Assembly (NCBI RefSeq): GCF_000758705.1
Contig: NZ_CP009287.1
Location: 4,650,001 to 4,714,000 of the forward strand
Direction of reading: 5' to 3'
DNA: 64,000 nt
From: Paenibacillus graminis
Lineage (GTDB): Bacteria; Bacillota; Bacilli; Paenibacillales; Paenibacillaceae
Within the stretch, counting starts at the first letter, position 1, and every line of letters starts with the position of its first letter. A model generated the notes under the pieces. That model saw only the letters and a program-made list of their open reading frames with translations, made no database searches and was not told the DNA's origin. Made by a program: the position numbers and the translations under genes. This document shows, in pieces, positions 51,223-59,442 of this stretch.

Positions 51223-52563
51223 ATGAAGATTAATGCCCATGTTTTTTCATCCCCAAGCAACCGGAATATGCTGCTGTTCTTTACAGGCAAACTGGCATCT
51301 GTCCTGGGCTCCGGAATGTATACCTTCGTTGTGGGATTATCTATTCTGAAGCTCACAGGCTCTGGAGGAAGCTTTGCAGTTACGATGGTATGCGGACTGC
51401 TGCCCCGGATCCTGCTTGCACCCTTCGCCGGCGTTACCGCAGACCGGATGAACCGCCGCATGCTGCTGGTCTGCTCTGATCTTGCCGCCGTCCTGACGCT
51501 TCTGCTGGCCTTTCTGGCCGTCTCCCTGGGAGGTGTGTCCCTGCTTCCTGTCTATGCGTCCTTGGTTCTGCTGTCCGTCTGCTCCACCTTTTATGGAATT
51601 GCCGTCTCCTCCTCACTGCTGCAGCTTGTGGATACGGGACAAATCCAGCGGGCAGGGTCGCTTAATCAAATGGCCGGTTCCATCGGCAGCCTGCTCGCGC
51701 CAGTACTCGGCGGAATGCTGTACGCCATGGTCCCCCTCAAGCTGTTCATGCTGCTGAACGCGGCGGGCTTTGCCGTTTCGACCCTCATGAGCTGTGGTTT
51801 GCGGTTCAAACCCTCCGCAGCTACCGTAGTGCACGGTGAGCTGCCTGACCCAGTCCCAGGAAACGATGTTCCGCAGGTACAAACCAAAGTATTGGCAGAG
51901 CTGCGGAGCAGCCTTGCCGGAGGCATTTCTTATGTTTTTAAGAAACCTGTCATCCGCGCAGTAATCAACATCGTTTTCTGGGTCAACTTTTTCGTGGTAT
52001 CGCTGAATGTTGTAATGCCCTTTGTCGCTGTGAAGTCCCTTTCGCTCTCTTCCAGCCAATATGGCACCATTAATGCCATGCTGGCGGCAGGCATACTGGC
52101 AATGTCCCTGCTGCTGACCGTCCGCCGCCAAAAAAGCAGCCCCGCCAGCTCGCTGATCCTCGGCCTGTCCACACTTGGCCTCCTGTTTATAGCAATGGCG
52201 TTCCCAATGCTGTTTTCGTTCAGCACCACTTCCGCTTATCTTTTTCTGCTTGTGCTGATGTTTCTTGTAGGTATCACGGTGATAAATATCAATATTCCCG
52301 TCCAGGTTTACCTGCAGCAAACGGTTGAAGAAGAATATCGCGGAAGAGTGTTTGCAGTCGTCGAGACTGCATCAGGAGCCATCGCGCCAGCAGGGATGAT
52401 TGTGTATGGGCTGCTGTTGGACCGGATTCCGTCCGGTCTCCTGCTGCTGGCTTCCGGCGTTGCGATTGTATTAGTCGCACTGTTAGGACGAAAAGGACTA
52501 AAAAACGGCCGGGAGCTGGAGAGCATGCAGGAGCAGGAACCCCTTCCGGAGCTTCATGCCTGA
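51223..52563 (+). CDS. MFS exporter
   Basis: A 446-residue major-facilitator transporter with twelve predicted helices. The motif A-like region AGVTADRMNRRMLLVCSD is between TM2 and TM3 and suggests a drug-exporter-type (macrolide-efflux-like) family. The substrate is not deducible. ATG 51223 with AAGGGAGC upstream. Divergent from the XRE/TPR regulator, which probably controls it. Confidence 0.88.
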   Translation: MKINAHVFSSPSNRNMLLFFTGKLASVLGSGMYTFVVGLSILKLTGSGGSFAVTMVCGLLPRILLAPFAGVTADRMNRRMLLVCSDLAAVLTLLLAFLAVSLGGVSLLPVYASLVLLSVCSTFYGIAVSSSLLQLVDTGQIQRAGSLNQMAGSIGSLLAPVLGGMLYAMVPLKLFMLLNAAGFAVSTLMSCGLRFKPSAATVVHGELPDPVPGNDVPQVQTKVLAELRSSLAGGISYVFKKPVIRAVINIVFWVNFFVVSLNVVMPFVAVKSLSLSSSQYGTINAMLAAGILAMSLLLTVRRQKSSPASSLILGLSTLGLLFIAMAFPMLFSFSTTSAYLFLLVLMFLVGITVININIPVQVYLQQTVEEEYRGRVFAVVETASGAIAPAGMIVYGLLLDRIPSGLLLLASGVAIVLVALLGRKGLKNGRELESMQEQEPLPELHA

Positions 52564-52817
52564 GAAGGCTGCTGAAACGACGATACTGTACGCAGAAACC
52601 ACTTTCAGAGCTTCATGTTTGAGAGGGAAGCTGAGAACGCCGATGCTGTAAGCAGCCGTGTTGGGGTTAGGGTTGTCCGTGGAGCCTCATTTCCATCTCC
52701 GTGGTAACCTTATGTTCCCTTCTACTTCTGCAGCTCCAACCTCCTCTTTGCACCAAACGGCAGCTCAAGTGGAAAAAGTCCACTTCATTTTTCCTTTCCT
52801 GCCCCTCAGCAAGCGTT

Positions 52818-52896
52818 AGTGGGAAAAAGTAAACTTAATTCGGCCGTTTCGGCCGTTTCGGGTAAATCCACTTCGAATAAGTCTACTTTTTCCACC
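52818..52896. repeat. Long imperfect inverted repeat
   Basis: AGTGGGAAAAAGTAAACTTA facing TAAGTCTACTTTTTCCAC (about 20-bp arms) around a CGGCCGTTTCGG-repeat core. It looks like an intergenic palindromic repeat; its nature is unknown. Confidence 0.6.
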
Positions 52897-52953
52897 TAAT
52901 ACCTTCTGTTGAAGGCTTTTGAGCCGATTTAGGTTCCCTAATTCCACTTCACT

Positions 52954-53167
52954 TCCTGAGATTCGGGCAGTATTGGACTTTGCTTTGGATTGCAAGCTCG
53001 TCCGTCCCAGCATGCCTTGTATGTGATTTCTATTCGTCAGACCGAGGGTTTGCCTCCGGCTTCCTTCAGATTCCGCCTCGCGGCGGACACCCTTGCCCTT
53101 GGCTAACAGTTCCTACTGCCAAGCCTGTAGCGGACTTTCACCGCCTAGTTATCGCCCATGCCGGGCG
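52954..53167 (-). mobile_element. Group II intron 5' fragment
   Basis: 214 bp identical (as read) to 59164-59377, the 5' end of the complete intron, minus the first GTG. The rest of the intron, including the reverse transcriptase, is missing. Upstream on the minus strand is a GC-rich hairpin (53176-53202) followed by T-tracts, the same type of site as used by the complete intron. Confidence 0.85.
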
Positions 53168-53170
53168 TAT

Positions 53171-53562
53171 CACACAAAGCGGGCAGCGCCAAGGCGTTGC
53201 CCGCTTCTTCATGAGCGCCAGCGGAGTCATGGTGCCGACTCTTGCATGACGGCTCGATGCGGGCGCAGCCTAGCAGAGCGCGCATCAAGCCGTCATGCCT
53301 TCCCCCGATCTCACCGGCAACGCGTCTGACCTGGCCTTAAGCTCAGTGCGGGGTGTGAAGCGACGGACAGGAACCTAGAGCGCCTTGGCTGGGGCGCTTT
53401 TGCTCGGCTGGTTATCGCCGGAGAACCCCGCAGCGGGGCGTACCGGCTCTAAGGCGGCAAGAGCGGCCCACTAAGAGCCGGCAGCATCAGCCCAACCTCT
53501 ATTTAGACCTTCTGTTTCTTTCCTTTGTAAGAACAAAAAACGCCCAAGTGGAAACCACCTGA
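53171..53562. repeat. GC-rich duplicated segment, copy 1
   Basis: Starts CACACAAAGCGGGCAGCG and shares long near-identical stretches with 55297-55660, such as the block ending ...CAGCGGAGTCATGGTGCCG, and GCGACGGACAGGAACCTAGAGCG. This copy has an extra hairpin (53244-53298, 18-bp arms with one mismatch). No protein is evident in either strand. Confidence 0.75.
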
Positions 53563-53774
53563 ATGCTTTTTTATTACTCCTCCATAATTAGTAGCCTATT
53601 TGTATTTATTTTATATGTAATTGTTTACTCATAAATATATTTATAGTAAAATTTACCTTGTAATTATATTCATTTTAATACAAGGAAGTTGGTTTTATAG
53701 TAAAATACACCTTTTTTTGTTTTGCTTCAAACCAAATTTCACTCCAAATCCTTTTACAGAAAAGAGGTTCTAAA

Positions 53775-54380
53775 TTGAAAAGTAAAATTAAGGCTATCTT
53801 GTCCCTATCTCTACTCGGAACTCTAGCAGGCACAATATTTATCGGAAATGCTGATGCTGATTTATATGGATATAAACGTAAAAATGGTGGTATTTTTAGC
53901 GCATGGTACGACTCGTCAGTTGCATCCTATGGTTATATAGGTACGTATGATACAGCACGTTCTAATTGGGGCGGAATTAGTTCCAATGTCTCTATTAGTA
54001 AAGCTTCATCACCTAATGGGAATAGTATTGATGAGTACTATGCTGGGACTACAAGCGATCCCTTACTGTTAGGTTTAAATGTTGCCTATAATGTTTTTTG
54101 GCCGGGAAATATTCCTGTTAATAAATATGAAAAAAATTGGGATTATTCAGTAAATTCTTTGTATCACAATAACGTTACTGTTCCTAATGACGCTGCTGCC
54201 TCTGCACTTAAAGCTCGATTCACAGCAACACACGAAATCGGTCACTCTTTAGGATTAGATCACACCACAGGTACAAATGCTCAAAATTCTGTAATGAAAG
54301 GCGGTTGGCAAGGTAACGAAACATCTGCCAGTCCTACAACTTACGATAGAAATCAATTAAAATCTATTTACGGAAATTAA
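53775..54380 (+). CDS. Secreted matrixin-like zinc metalloprotease
   Basis: A 201-residue secreted protease with TTG start at 53775. A signal peptide (about 1-28) ends near GNADA; the zinc motif H153-E-x-x-H157-x5-H163 (HEIGHSLGLDH) and a Met-turn (SVMKG) follow, typical of metzincins of the matrixin branch. A weak AGAGG precedes the start. It is markedly richer in A+T than the flanking genes and pairs with a membrane protein 16 nt downstream. Substrate unknown. Confidence 0.85.
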   Translation: MKSKIKAILSLSLLGTLAGTIFIGNADADLYGYKRKNGGIFSAWYDSSVASYGYIGTYDTARSNWGGISSNVSISKASSPNGNSIDEYYAGTTSDPLLLGLNVAYNVFWPGNIPVNKYEKNWDYSVNSLYHNNVTVPNDAAASALKARFTATHEIGHSLGLDHTTGTNAQNSVMKGGWQGNETSASPTTYDRNQLKSIYGN

Positions 54381-54396
54381 TTAAGGGAGACTAAAT

Positions 54397-54996
54397 ATGA
54401 AAACTTATAATATTCGTAAACCTTTCCATATGTTCTTAACAATCCTACTTTTATTTTTTGTTTTCGCTAGTGCCTATTATTTTTTCATTTATAATTCAGT
54501 TAAAAGCACAGTAATTAACACAGCGGCTGTATATCCTGACTACGAAACAGAAGAAGCACTCTTCAATGAAGCAGATTTAGTTGTAGTTGGCTCCACTGAT
54601 CAAAGCTTTGAGAATCGAGAACACATTAATGTAAGTTACCCAACAGGAGCAATTCAGGACTTTTATACAAAAACCGATTTTTCCGTAAAGCAGGCCCTAA
54701 AGGGTGATGTGCCAAATGATTCAATAATTGAAGTCGGCGAACCCATAGGTTACGTTCAAACACTTACAGGTAAAAGCAAGATAACACGGGATGAGTATAC
54801 CGAATTACAACAATCCAGCGAATACCTACTTTACCTTAAACAAAATTCAGAGGGACTTTACTTTATTATCGCTGCCGAGTTGGGGAAATATAATATTGAT
54901 AACACCGACCTCAATGAAAGCCAGAATGAAAAACAACAACAAATCAAACAAGAAATAATTAAAAGCAATATTCTTGATAATATCGATATTCAATGA
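54397..54996 (+). CDS. Hypothetical membrane-anchored protein next to the metalloprotease
   Basis: A 199-residue protein with one N-terminal helix (about residues 12-33) and a mixed, acidic extracytoplasmic domain. A Gln-rich tail (NEKQQQIKQEIIKSN) ends it. ATG 54397 with GGGAG upstream. AT-rich like the protease before it. No family is recognised; an inhibitor, chaperone or substrate of the protease is possible, but only by position. Confidence 0.7.
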   Translation: MKTYNIRKPFHMFLTILLLFFVFASAYYFFIYNSVKSTVINTAAVYPDYETEEALFNEADLVVVGSTDQSFENREHINVSYPTGAIQDFYTKTDFSVKQALKGDVPNDSIIEVGEPIGYVQTLTGKSKITRDEYTELQQSSEYLLYLKQNSEGLYFIIAAELGKYNIDNTDLNESQNEKQQQIKQEIIKSNILDNIDIQ

Positions 54997-55055
54997 TCTG
55001 TCTAGCTGATCATTGAGATGGTTCTTGCAACTCTTTTCACATCAAATAAAGAATT

Positions 55056-55092
55056 AAAGGTTAACCTCTGCTGGGGGGGGGGTTAACCTTTT
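55056..55092 (+). terminator. Terminator with ten-G loop
   Basis: AAAGGTTAACC pairs with GGTTAACCTTT (about 55056-55066 with 55081-55091) around TCTGCT and a run of ten G residues, part of which is in the stem. T residues follow. It ends the protease-membrane protein unit. Confidence 0.75.
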
Positions 55093-55141
55093 ATGTGCCA
55101 CATCAAAAAGAACCGGCGGTCGCCTCTCTCCTTAAGTAACG

Positions 55142-55288
55142 AAGCGCGTGGTCTTTTACAACTTTATGGGGCCAATCGGGGAAGCCACTTACGGGTTTGT
55201 GGAACCTAACGGAGAAGTCACTACCCTGGGGCAGCAAGAGATGAAGTTAAATCAGTTTTTCCACATTCCGAAAGAGAACAAATTTTAA
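55142..55288 (+). pseudogene. C-terminal fragment of a stalk-domain protein gene
   Basis: The frame KRVVFYNFMGPIGEATYGFVEPNGEV...FFHIPKENKF ending in TAA at 55286 is colinear with the C-terminal end of the intact gene at 56548-57471 (FFEFMGHVGEAKYGFVEPNGEV). There is no upstream portion or start. It is a duplicated, decayed gene end. Confidence 0.82.
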
Positions 55289-55296
55289 AGCATTTC

Positions 55297-55660
55297 CACA
55301 CAAAAAGCGGGCAGCGCCAAGGCGTTGCCCGCTTCTTCATGAGCGCCAGCGGAGTCATGGTGCCGTCATGCCTTCCTCGATCTCGCCCACAACGCATTTG
55401 ACCTGGCCTTAAGCTCCGTACGGGGTGTGAAGCGACGGACAGGAACCTAGAGCGCCTTGGCCGGGGCGCTTTTGCCCGGCTTAGGCGCTCTTGTTATCGG
55501 CCGGAGTAACCCCGCAGGGGGCGTACCGGCTCTTGGGCGGTGTTTTTCAGACGCCTTAGAGCCGGTAGCCTCAGCCCGACCGGTCGTTTGCTTTATCCTT
55601 CAGCTCTTGGGTTTCTGGCTGAACACAAAAAGCGCCCAAGTGAATACTGCTTCACCTGGA
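55297..55660. repeat. GC-rich duplicated segment, copy 2
   Basis: Matches 53171-53562 with scattered differences and lacks the extra hairpin of copy 1. It begins right after the pseudogene and includes GCGGGCAGCGCCAAGGCG, the terminator-like hairpin also found near copy 1. Confidence 0.75.
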
Positions 55661-55837
55661 CGTATCATTCCGTTTCCCCCGGCGTCGTTTCGCCGTTCAG
55701 AGATTAAAAAAAGAAAAAGGTTGTAAATTACCCTCTAAATTCTCCCTAATAGATGAGAAGCAAGACGGCGCGCCAGCTTCCAAGCTACTCATCTCACACA
55801 AATACGAACAATTACCAACTCGGCCTCTTATACGGGG

Positions 55838-56410
55838 GTGACAACCAAGCTCATTTTGCCCACGACTATTAACGCTGTCAACGGCTATGTTGATTGGTAT
55901 CTGGGCATTGGGGATGCGGCCATTGAAAGCGGCATTTCGTATTCCTACGAAGGATTTAAGGTGTTTCTCGGCTCTTCCTATGGGGACGTATCAACGTATA
56001 ATGAATCTCATCCGGTGGCCAGCCTGGCCAAAGGTCAGACCGTAGATTTGAAACTGGTATACGACTATGCGACGAACCGGGCAACCTTGTACGTAAATGG
56101 TTCACCCCTGCCTTGGACGAATAACGTCAACGTCGGTGCTACCAAAAACCTGCTGAGTACCCACAACAAAGTCAAAATGATTCATGGCGTGCAAGACCAG
56201 GGCGGTAGCTCGTACAGCCAAGCCAGCTTTTCGCAAACCCAGCTGCGAATGGATACCGCGGGAGCGATTTACAATACATGGACGGACAATCTGTCTTCCA
56301 CCAGTCGTGTAGTAGTCAGCACCAAGGAACATCCTGCTGATCCCACCAGCGCCGACAAATTCACCATCTATAACTTCGCTCCGCTTATTACCAAGCTTGA
56401 CCCTGCCTAA
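55838..56410 (+). CDS. Hypothetical beta-rich protein, possibly N-terminally truncated
   Basis: A 190-residue frame from GTG at 55838 but open back to 55757, with no signal peptide or ribosome binding site in view. The sequence alternates short strands and polar turns (ISYSYEGFKVFLGSSYGD, LKLVYDYATNRATLYVNG), like a lectin/LamG-type or YrpD-like extracellular domain. The reading frame may be the remaining part of a longer secreted protein cut by rearrangement. A strong terminator follows. Family uncertain. Confidence 0.5.
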   Translation: MTTKLILPTTINAVNGYVDWYLGIGDAAIESGISYSYEGFKVFLGSSYGDVSTYNESHPVASLAKGQTVDLKLVYDYATNRATLYVNGSPLPWTNNVNVGATKNLLSTHNKVKMIHGVQDQGGSSYSQASFSQTQLRMDTAGAIYNTWTDNLSSTSRVVVSTKEHPADPTSADKFTIYNFAPLITKLDPA

Positions 56411-56426
56411 CAGGAGTAGTCATATA

Positions 56427-56472
56427 AAACAAAGAAGAAACTTCTTTTATAGAAGTTTCTTCTTTGTTTTTA
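56427..56472 (+). terminator. Strong terminator after the beta-rich protein
   Basis: AACAAAGAAGAAACTTCT pairs with AGAAGTTTCTTCTTTGTT (about 56428-56445 with 56451-56468), followed by TTTTAG. Confidence 0.9.
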
Positions 56473-56547
56473 GTAACATTTTGGATTTTCGTGCGTCTAT
56501 AATACAGGGAGTGAAGACCAAAAATGGAACAAGGAGGATATGATAAC

Positions 56548-57471
56548 GTGAACAAGATGTTGAAAAGAGGATTCATCGGATGTCTCATCGCGTCCCTGCT
56601 AGTCGTAGGAAGTGCCCTACCTACAGGAACGGCTTCCGCAGCTTCCTCAGCTATCAAAATTAGTATCAATGGCATTTACGCAAATATGGATGTGGCCCCT
56701 TATATAACCAAAGGAACCACAATGGTTCCTTTGCAGGTAGCCCAACAAATACCCGGCAGCTCGGTACAATGGAATAACGCATCCAAGACCGTCACGCTTA
56801 CCCGAAACGGCGAAACCATCACCTTAGTGGCGGGACAGAAAACAGCAAAGGTTGGAAATAAAGAAGTGAAACTGGAAGCAGCCTCGACCCTAAAACAAGG
56901 GCGTGTCATGGTTCCCTTGCGTTTTATCGCAGAATCGACGGGGGCGTATGTACTGTGGAATCCCAAACAACGGATTGTATTCGTCGCCAAATCCAGTGAA
57001 GAGGAAGAGCTAAAGGAACAATTTGCCTCGTCCAGCCTGGCCGAAGCCCGAAGCGCAGCGCTAAAATTTCCAATGGTTAGCTCGTTGAAAGCCTTGGATA
57101 TTACTCCCAGCGAAGTAGGGGGTAATCAAGGTTATTATTTCCCGGAAGGAAAAGCGGACCAATTTTTCTTGACTGGAGGCAACAGCATTTCATATTACGA
57201 AGTTGTGGGAAACCACAGCGAGAAAAAATGGACGGCCACCTTTGATTCGGTTAAAGCCTCCAGCGGCCTGTTCTTTTTGCCTCTAAAAATCACCAACCAG
57301 GACGGCGAACTTCCAAAAATAACGAGTCGTGTAGTTTTTTTTGAATTTATGGGGCATGTCGGAGAAGCAAAATACGGGTTCGTGGAGCCTAACGGAGAAG
57401 TCAAGACCCTGGGGACAAAGGAGATGAATTTAAATCAGTTTTTTGACATTCCGGAAGAGAAAACATCTTAA
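56548..57471 (+). CDS. Secreted stalk-domain (copper amine oxidase N-like) protein
   Basis: A 307-residue secreted protein; the start is GTG 56548, with AAGGAGG about 10 nt upstream. A signal peptide ends near ASA (about residue 30). Residues about 35-150 form a stalk domain (IKISINGIYANMDVAPYITKGTTMVPLQVA... and MVPLRFIAESTGAYVLWNPKQRIV, the repeated MVPL motif). The C-terminal ~150 residues are a beta-rich domain of unknown role, duplicated at its end by the pseudogene at 55142. Such proteins are abundant on the surface of Paenibacillus. A group II intron lies downstream. Confidence 0.85.
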   Translation: MNKMLKRGFIGCLIASLLVVGSALPTGTASAASSAIKISINGIYANMDVAPYITKGTTMVPLQVAQQIPGSSVQWNNASKTVTLTRNGETITLVAGQKTAKVGNKEVKLEAASTLKQGRVMVPLRFIAESTGAYVLWNPKQRIVFVAKSSEEEELKEQFASSSLAEARSAALKFPMVSSLKALDITPSEVGGNQGYYFPEGKADQFFLTGGNSISYYEVVGNHSEKKWTATFDSVKASSGLFFLPLKITNQDGELPKITSRVVFFEFMGHVGEAKYGFVEPNGEVKTLGTKEMNLNQFFDIPEEKTS

Positions 57472-57486
57472 AACATATCCAATCGA

Positions 57487-59380
57487 GTAGGAGGCTACCC
57501 ATTGACTGAGTAGCCGACCTCTCACACCACCGTACGTACCGTTCGGTATACGGCGGTTCAACCGCATAAGTGCAATTTACGTAATTGCTCATACTGTGCA
57601 GGGAAGTCATAATATCCGGCCTGTGCGAGCTTTTCGTTTGTTATGGAACGGGACAGCACCGGGCTTCCGGCCACTCGCCAGTAGCCCAGGCGGGAGTTCC
57701 CCCATGGGTAAGCCTGCCACTCCGGTATTCCCAGTTTCCGTAGGTTTTGTACCTTTGTTTTGGGCTTCTTCCACTGTTTCCAGATGTACATTCGCAGCCT
57801 TCTACGCAGCCATTCGCTCCAGCTTTGCAATATCCGTTTTATATCGGCTACGTAGAAGTAGCCGATCCAGCCGCGAATGTAGACTTTCACCTTCTCCATC
57901 ACTTGTCGAACATTCCTGCCCTGACTGCGGCTCGTCAGTTCCTTCAACTTCTTCTTTGCTTTGGCGAGGGATTGACCATGGGCGCGAATATACACTCCAT
58001 TTCCGTTCTTGCCCAAGGCAAAGCCAAGAAACTTGAAATGCTTCCGAGCCACTACGCTCACGACCTTGCTTTTCTGCGCATTCATCTGGAGTCCCAGTTT
58101 ATTCTCCAGGTACTTCCGGCAGGATTCCAGAAGCCGCGTTGCTGCCCGTTTGCTTTTCGCTAGTACCACGATATCGTCTGCATACCGAATGACGTTCACT
58201 CCACGGCTGCTCATCTCCTGGTCGAATTCGTTCAGATAAATATTCGCAAGCAGTGGAGATAAGGGGCCTCCTTGCGGAGAGCCTTCCTCCGTTTTGCAGT
58301 GTACCCCGTTCTCCATAACCCCACTTTTCAGATATTTCTTAATCAGGTCGGTTACACGGTGATCCTGGATTTGCTTGCGTAGCAGATTCATCAGCAATTC
58401 ATGATTCAGGGTGTCAAAATATTTGGAGAGGTCGATTTCGACTGCGTAGCCGTAGCCTTGCTGTGCGTACTCTCTTACCTTTCGAATGGCCTGCTGCGCA
58501 CTCCGCCCGGGGCGGTAGCCGTAGCTTCCGTCAGAGAAGAGCCGTTCAAACAAGGGTTGTAGCTGCTGGGAGATCGCCTGTTGAATCACCCGGTCTATGA
58601 CCGTAGGGATGCCCAGCTTCCGGACTCCGCTTCCATCTGGTTTGGGAATTTCCTTGCGCCGTACCGGGCTTGGCTTGTATTTTCCTTCACGGATACTCTG
58701 TAAAAGCTCGCCCTTATGCTCCTGTAACCATGACAACGCGTCTTCTACGGTCATTCCGTCGATTCCCGGCGCTCCGTGGTTACGTTTCACCTGCTTGTAG
58801 GCCCTGTTCAGATTGTCTCTGTTCAAAATCTGCTCTAGCAGGTCTGTTGCACCGCCTCTTTCTCTACGTTCCCGAACGCTGGCGCTCCGCGCTCCCGCAT
58901 ACTCTTCGCGTTCCACGTTATCCCTTTGCGGGTAGCCCTTTCGGTATTCTGCTTTCATCGCGCCAACTCCCTTCTGGTATGTAATCGAGACTTGCGATTG
59001 TTCGGCTCTTTCCGAAAAAAAAAACTTCCCGGTACTATGGCCTCTGCTGACTTCTCACAGCAAGCTTTACTCCGTCTTTCGGATTTTTTTTCCTACCGGA
59101 CGTCTGTGAGACCTCCCCGGGTAAGAGCGGTAACCTTCCCCTCATCTATCTGCCACATTTACATCCTGAGATTCGGGCAGTATTGGACTTTGCTTTGGAT
59201 TGCAAGCTCGTCCGTCCCAGCATGCCTTGTATGTGATTTCTATTCGTCAGACCGAGGGTTTGCCTCCGGCTTCCTTCAGATTCCGCCTCGCGGCGGACAC
59301 CCTTGCCCTTGGCTAACAGTTCCTACTGCCAAGCCTGTAGCGGACTTTCACCGCCTAGTTATCGCCCATGCCGGGCGCAC
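57487..59380 (-). mobile_element. Group II intron with reverse transcriptase, class C-like
   Basis: On the minus strand the intron starts GTGCGCCCGGCATGGGCGA at 59380 and ends near 57487. Domain V lies at about 57526-57559 (paired CCGCCGTATACCG and CGGTACGTACGG parts), followed by domain VI with the GGCTACTCAGTCAATGGGTAGCC hairpin. The insertion is 10 nt past the terminator hairpin of the adhesin gene (59391-59417), the usual target of class C introns. No target duplication is expected. A 214-bp copy of its 5' end is at 52954. Confidence 0.9.
57558..58958 (-). CDS. Group II intron-encoded reverse transcriptase/maturase
   Basis: A 466-residue protein: reverse transcriptase domain with the catalytic YADD (residues 259-262), then the maturase (X) domain; the C-terminus ends soon after, with no endonuclease domain, as in class C introns. 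It splices the intron and reverse-transcribes it into DNA. The stop overlaps domain V by about 2 nt, as is common. The long N-terminus is Arg/Glu-rich. Intact frame, so possibly active. Confidence 0.93.
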   Translation of the reverse strand: MKAEYRKGYPQRDNVEREEYAGARSASVRERRERGGATDLLEQILNRDNLNRAYKQVKRNHGAPGIDGMTVEDALSWLQEHKGELLQSIREGKYKPSPVRRKEIPKPDGSGVRKLGIPTVIDRVIQQAISQQLQPLFERLFSDGSYGYRPGRSAQQAIRKVREYAQQGYGYAVEIDLSKYFDTLNHELLMNLLRKQIQDHRVTDLIKKYLKSGVMENGVHCKTEEGSPQGGPLSPLLANIYLNEFDQEMSSRGVNVIRYADDIVVLAKSKRAATRLLESCRKYLENKLGLQMNAQKSKVVSVVARKHFKFLGFALGKNGNGVYIRAHGQSLAKAKKKLKELTSRSQGRNVRQVMEKVKVYIRGWIGYFYVADIKRILQSWSEWLRRRLRMYIWKQWKKPKTKVQNLRKLGIPEWQAYPWGNSRLGYWRVAGSPVLSRSITNEKLAQAGYYDFPAQYEQLRKLHLCG

Positions 59381-59417
59381 AAGACGAAAAGCACACGGCA
59401 TTGAATCTGCCGTGTGC
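59381..59417 (-). terminator. Adhesin terminator, intron insertion site
   Basis: GCACACGGCA (59391-59400) pairs with TGCCGTGTGC (59408-59417), followed on the minus strand by TTTTCGTCTT and then the intron GTGCG. It ends the adhesin gene 26 nt past its stop. Confidence 0.88.
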
Positions 59418-59442
59418 CTTCTTTTCCTGTATCGGGTTGTTC

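Larger units (their letters stand above)
52564..53774. other. Gene-free accessory region
   Basis: About 1.2 kb without a supported gene. It contains an inverted repeat at 52818, the 5' fragment of a group II intron at 52954 and a GC-rich segment at 53171-53562 repeated at 55297. Outside these (52564-52815 and 53563-53774) nothing protein-like is seen; the last part is AT-rich and leads to the metalloprotease gene. Confidence 0.6.

Noticed and set aside
52816..53013. 65-residue minus-strand frame in the gap after the exporter
   Set aside because: It crosses the inverted repeat and intron fragment and has no start signal.
55457..55726. 89-residue frame within duplicated segment copy 2
   Set aside because: No start signal, not conserved in copy 1, and composition is arbitrary.
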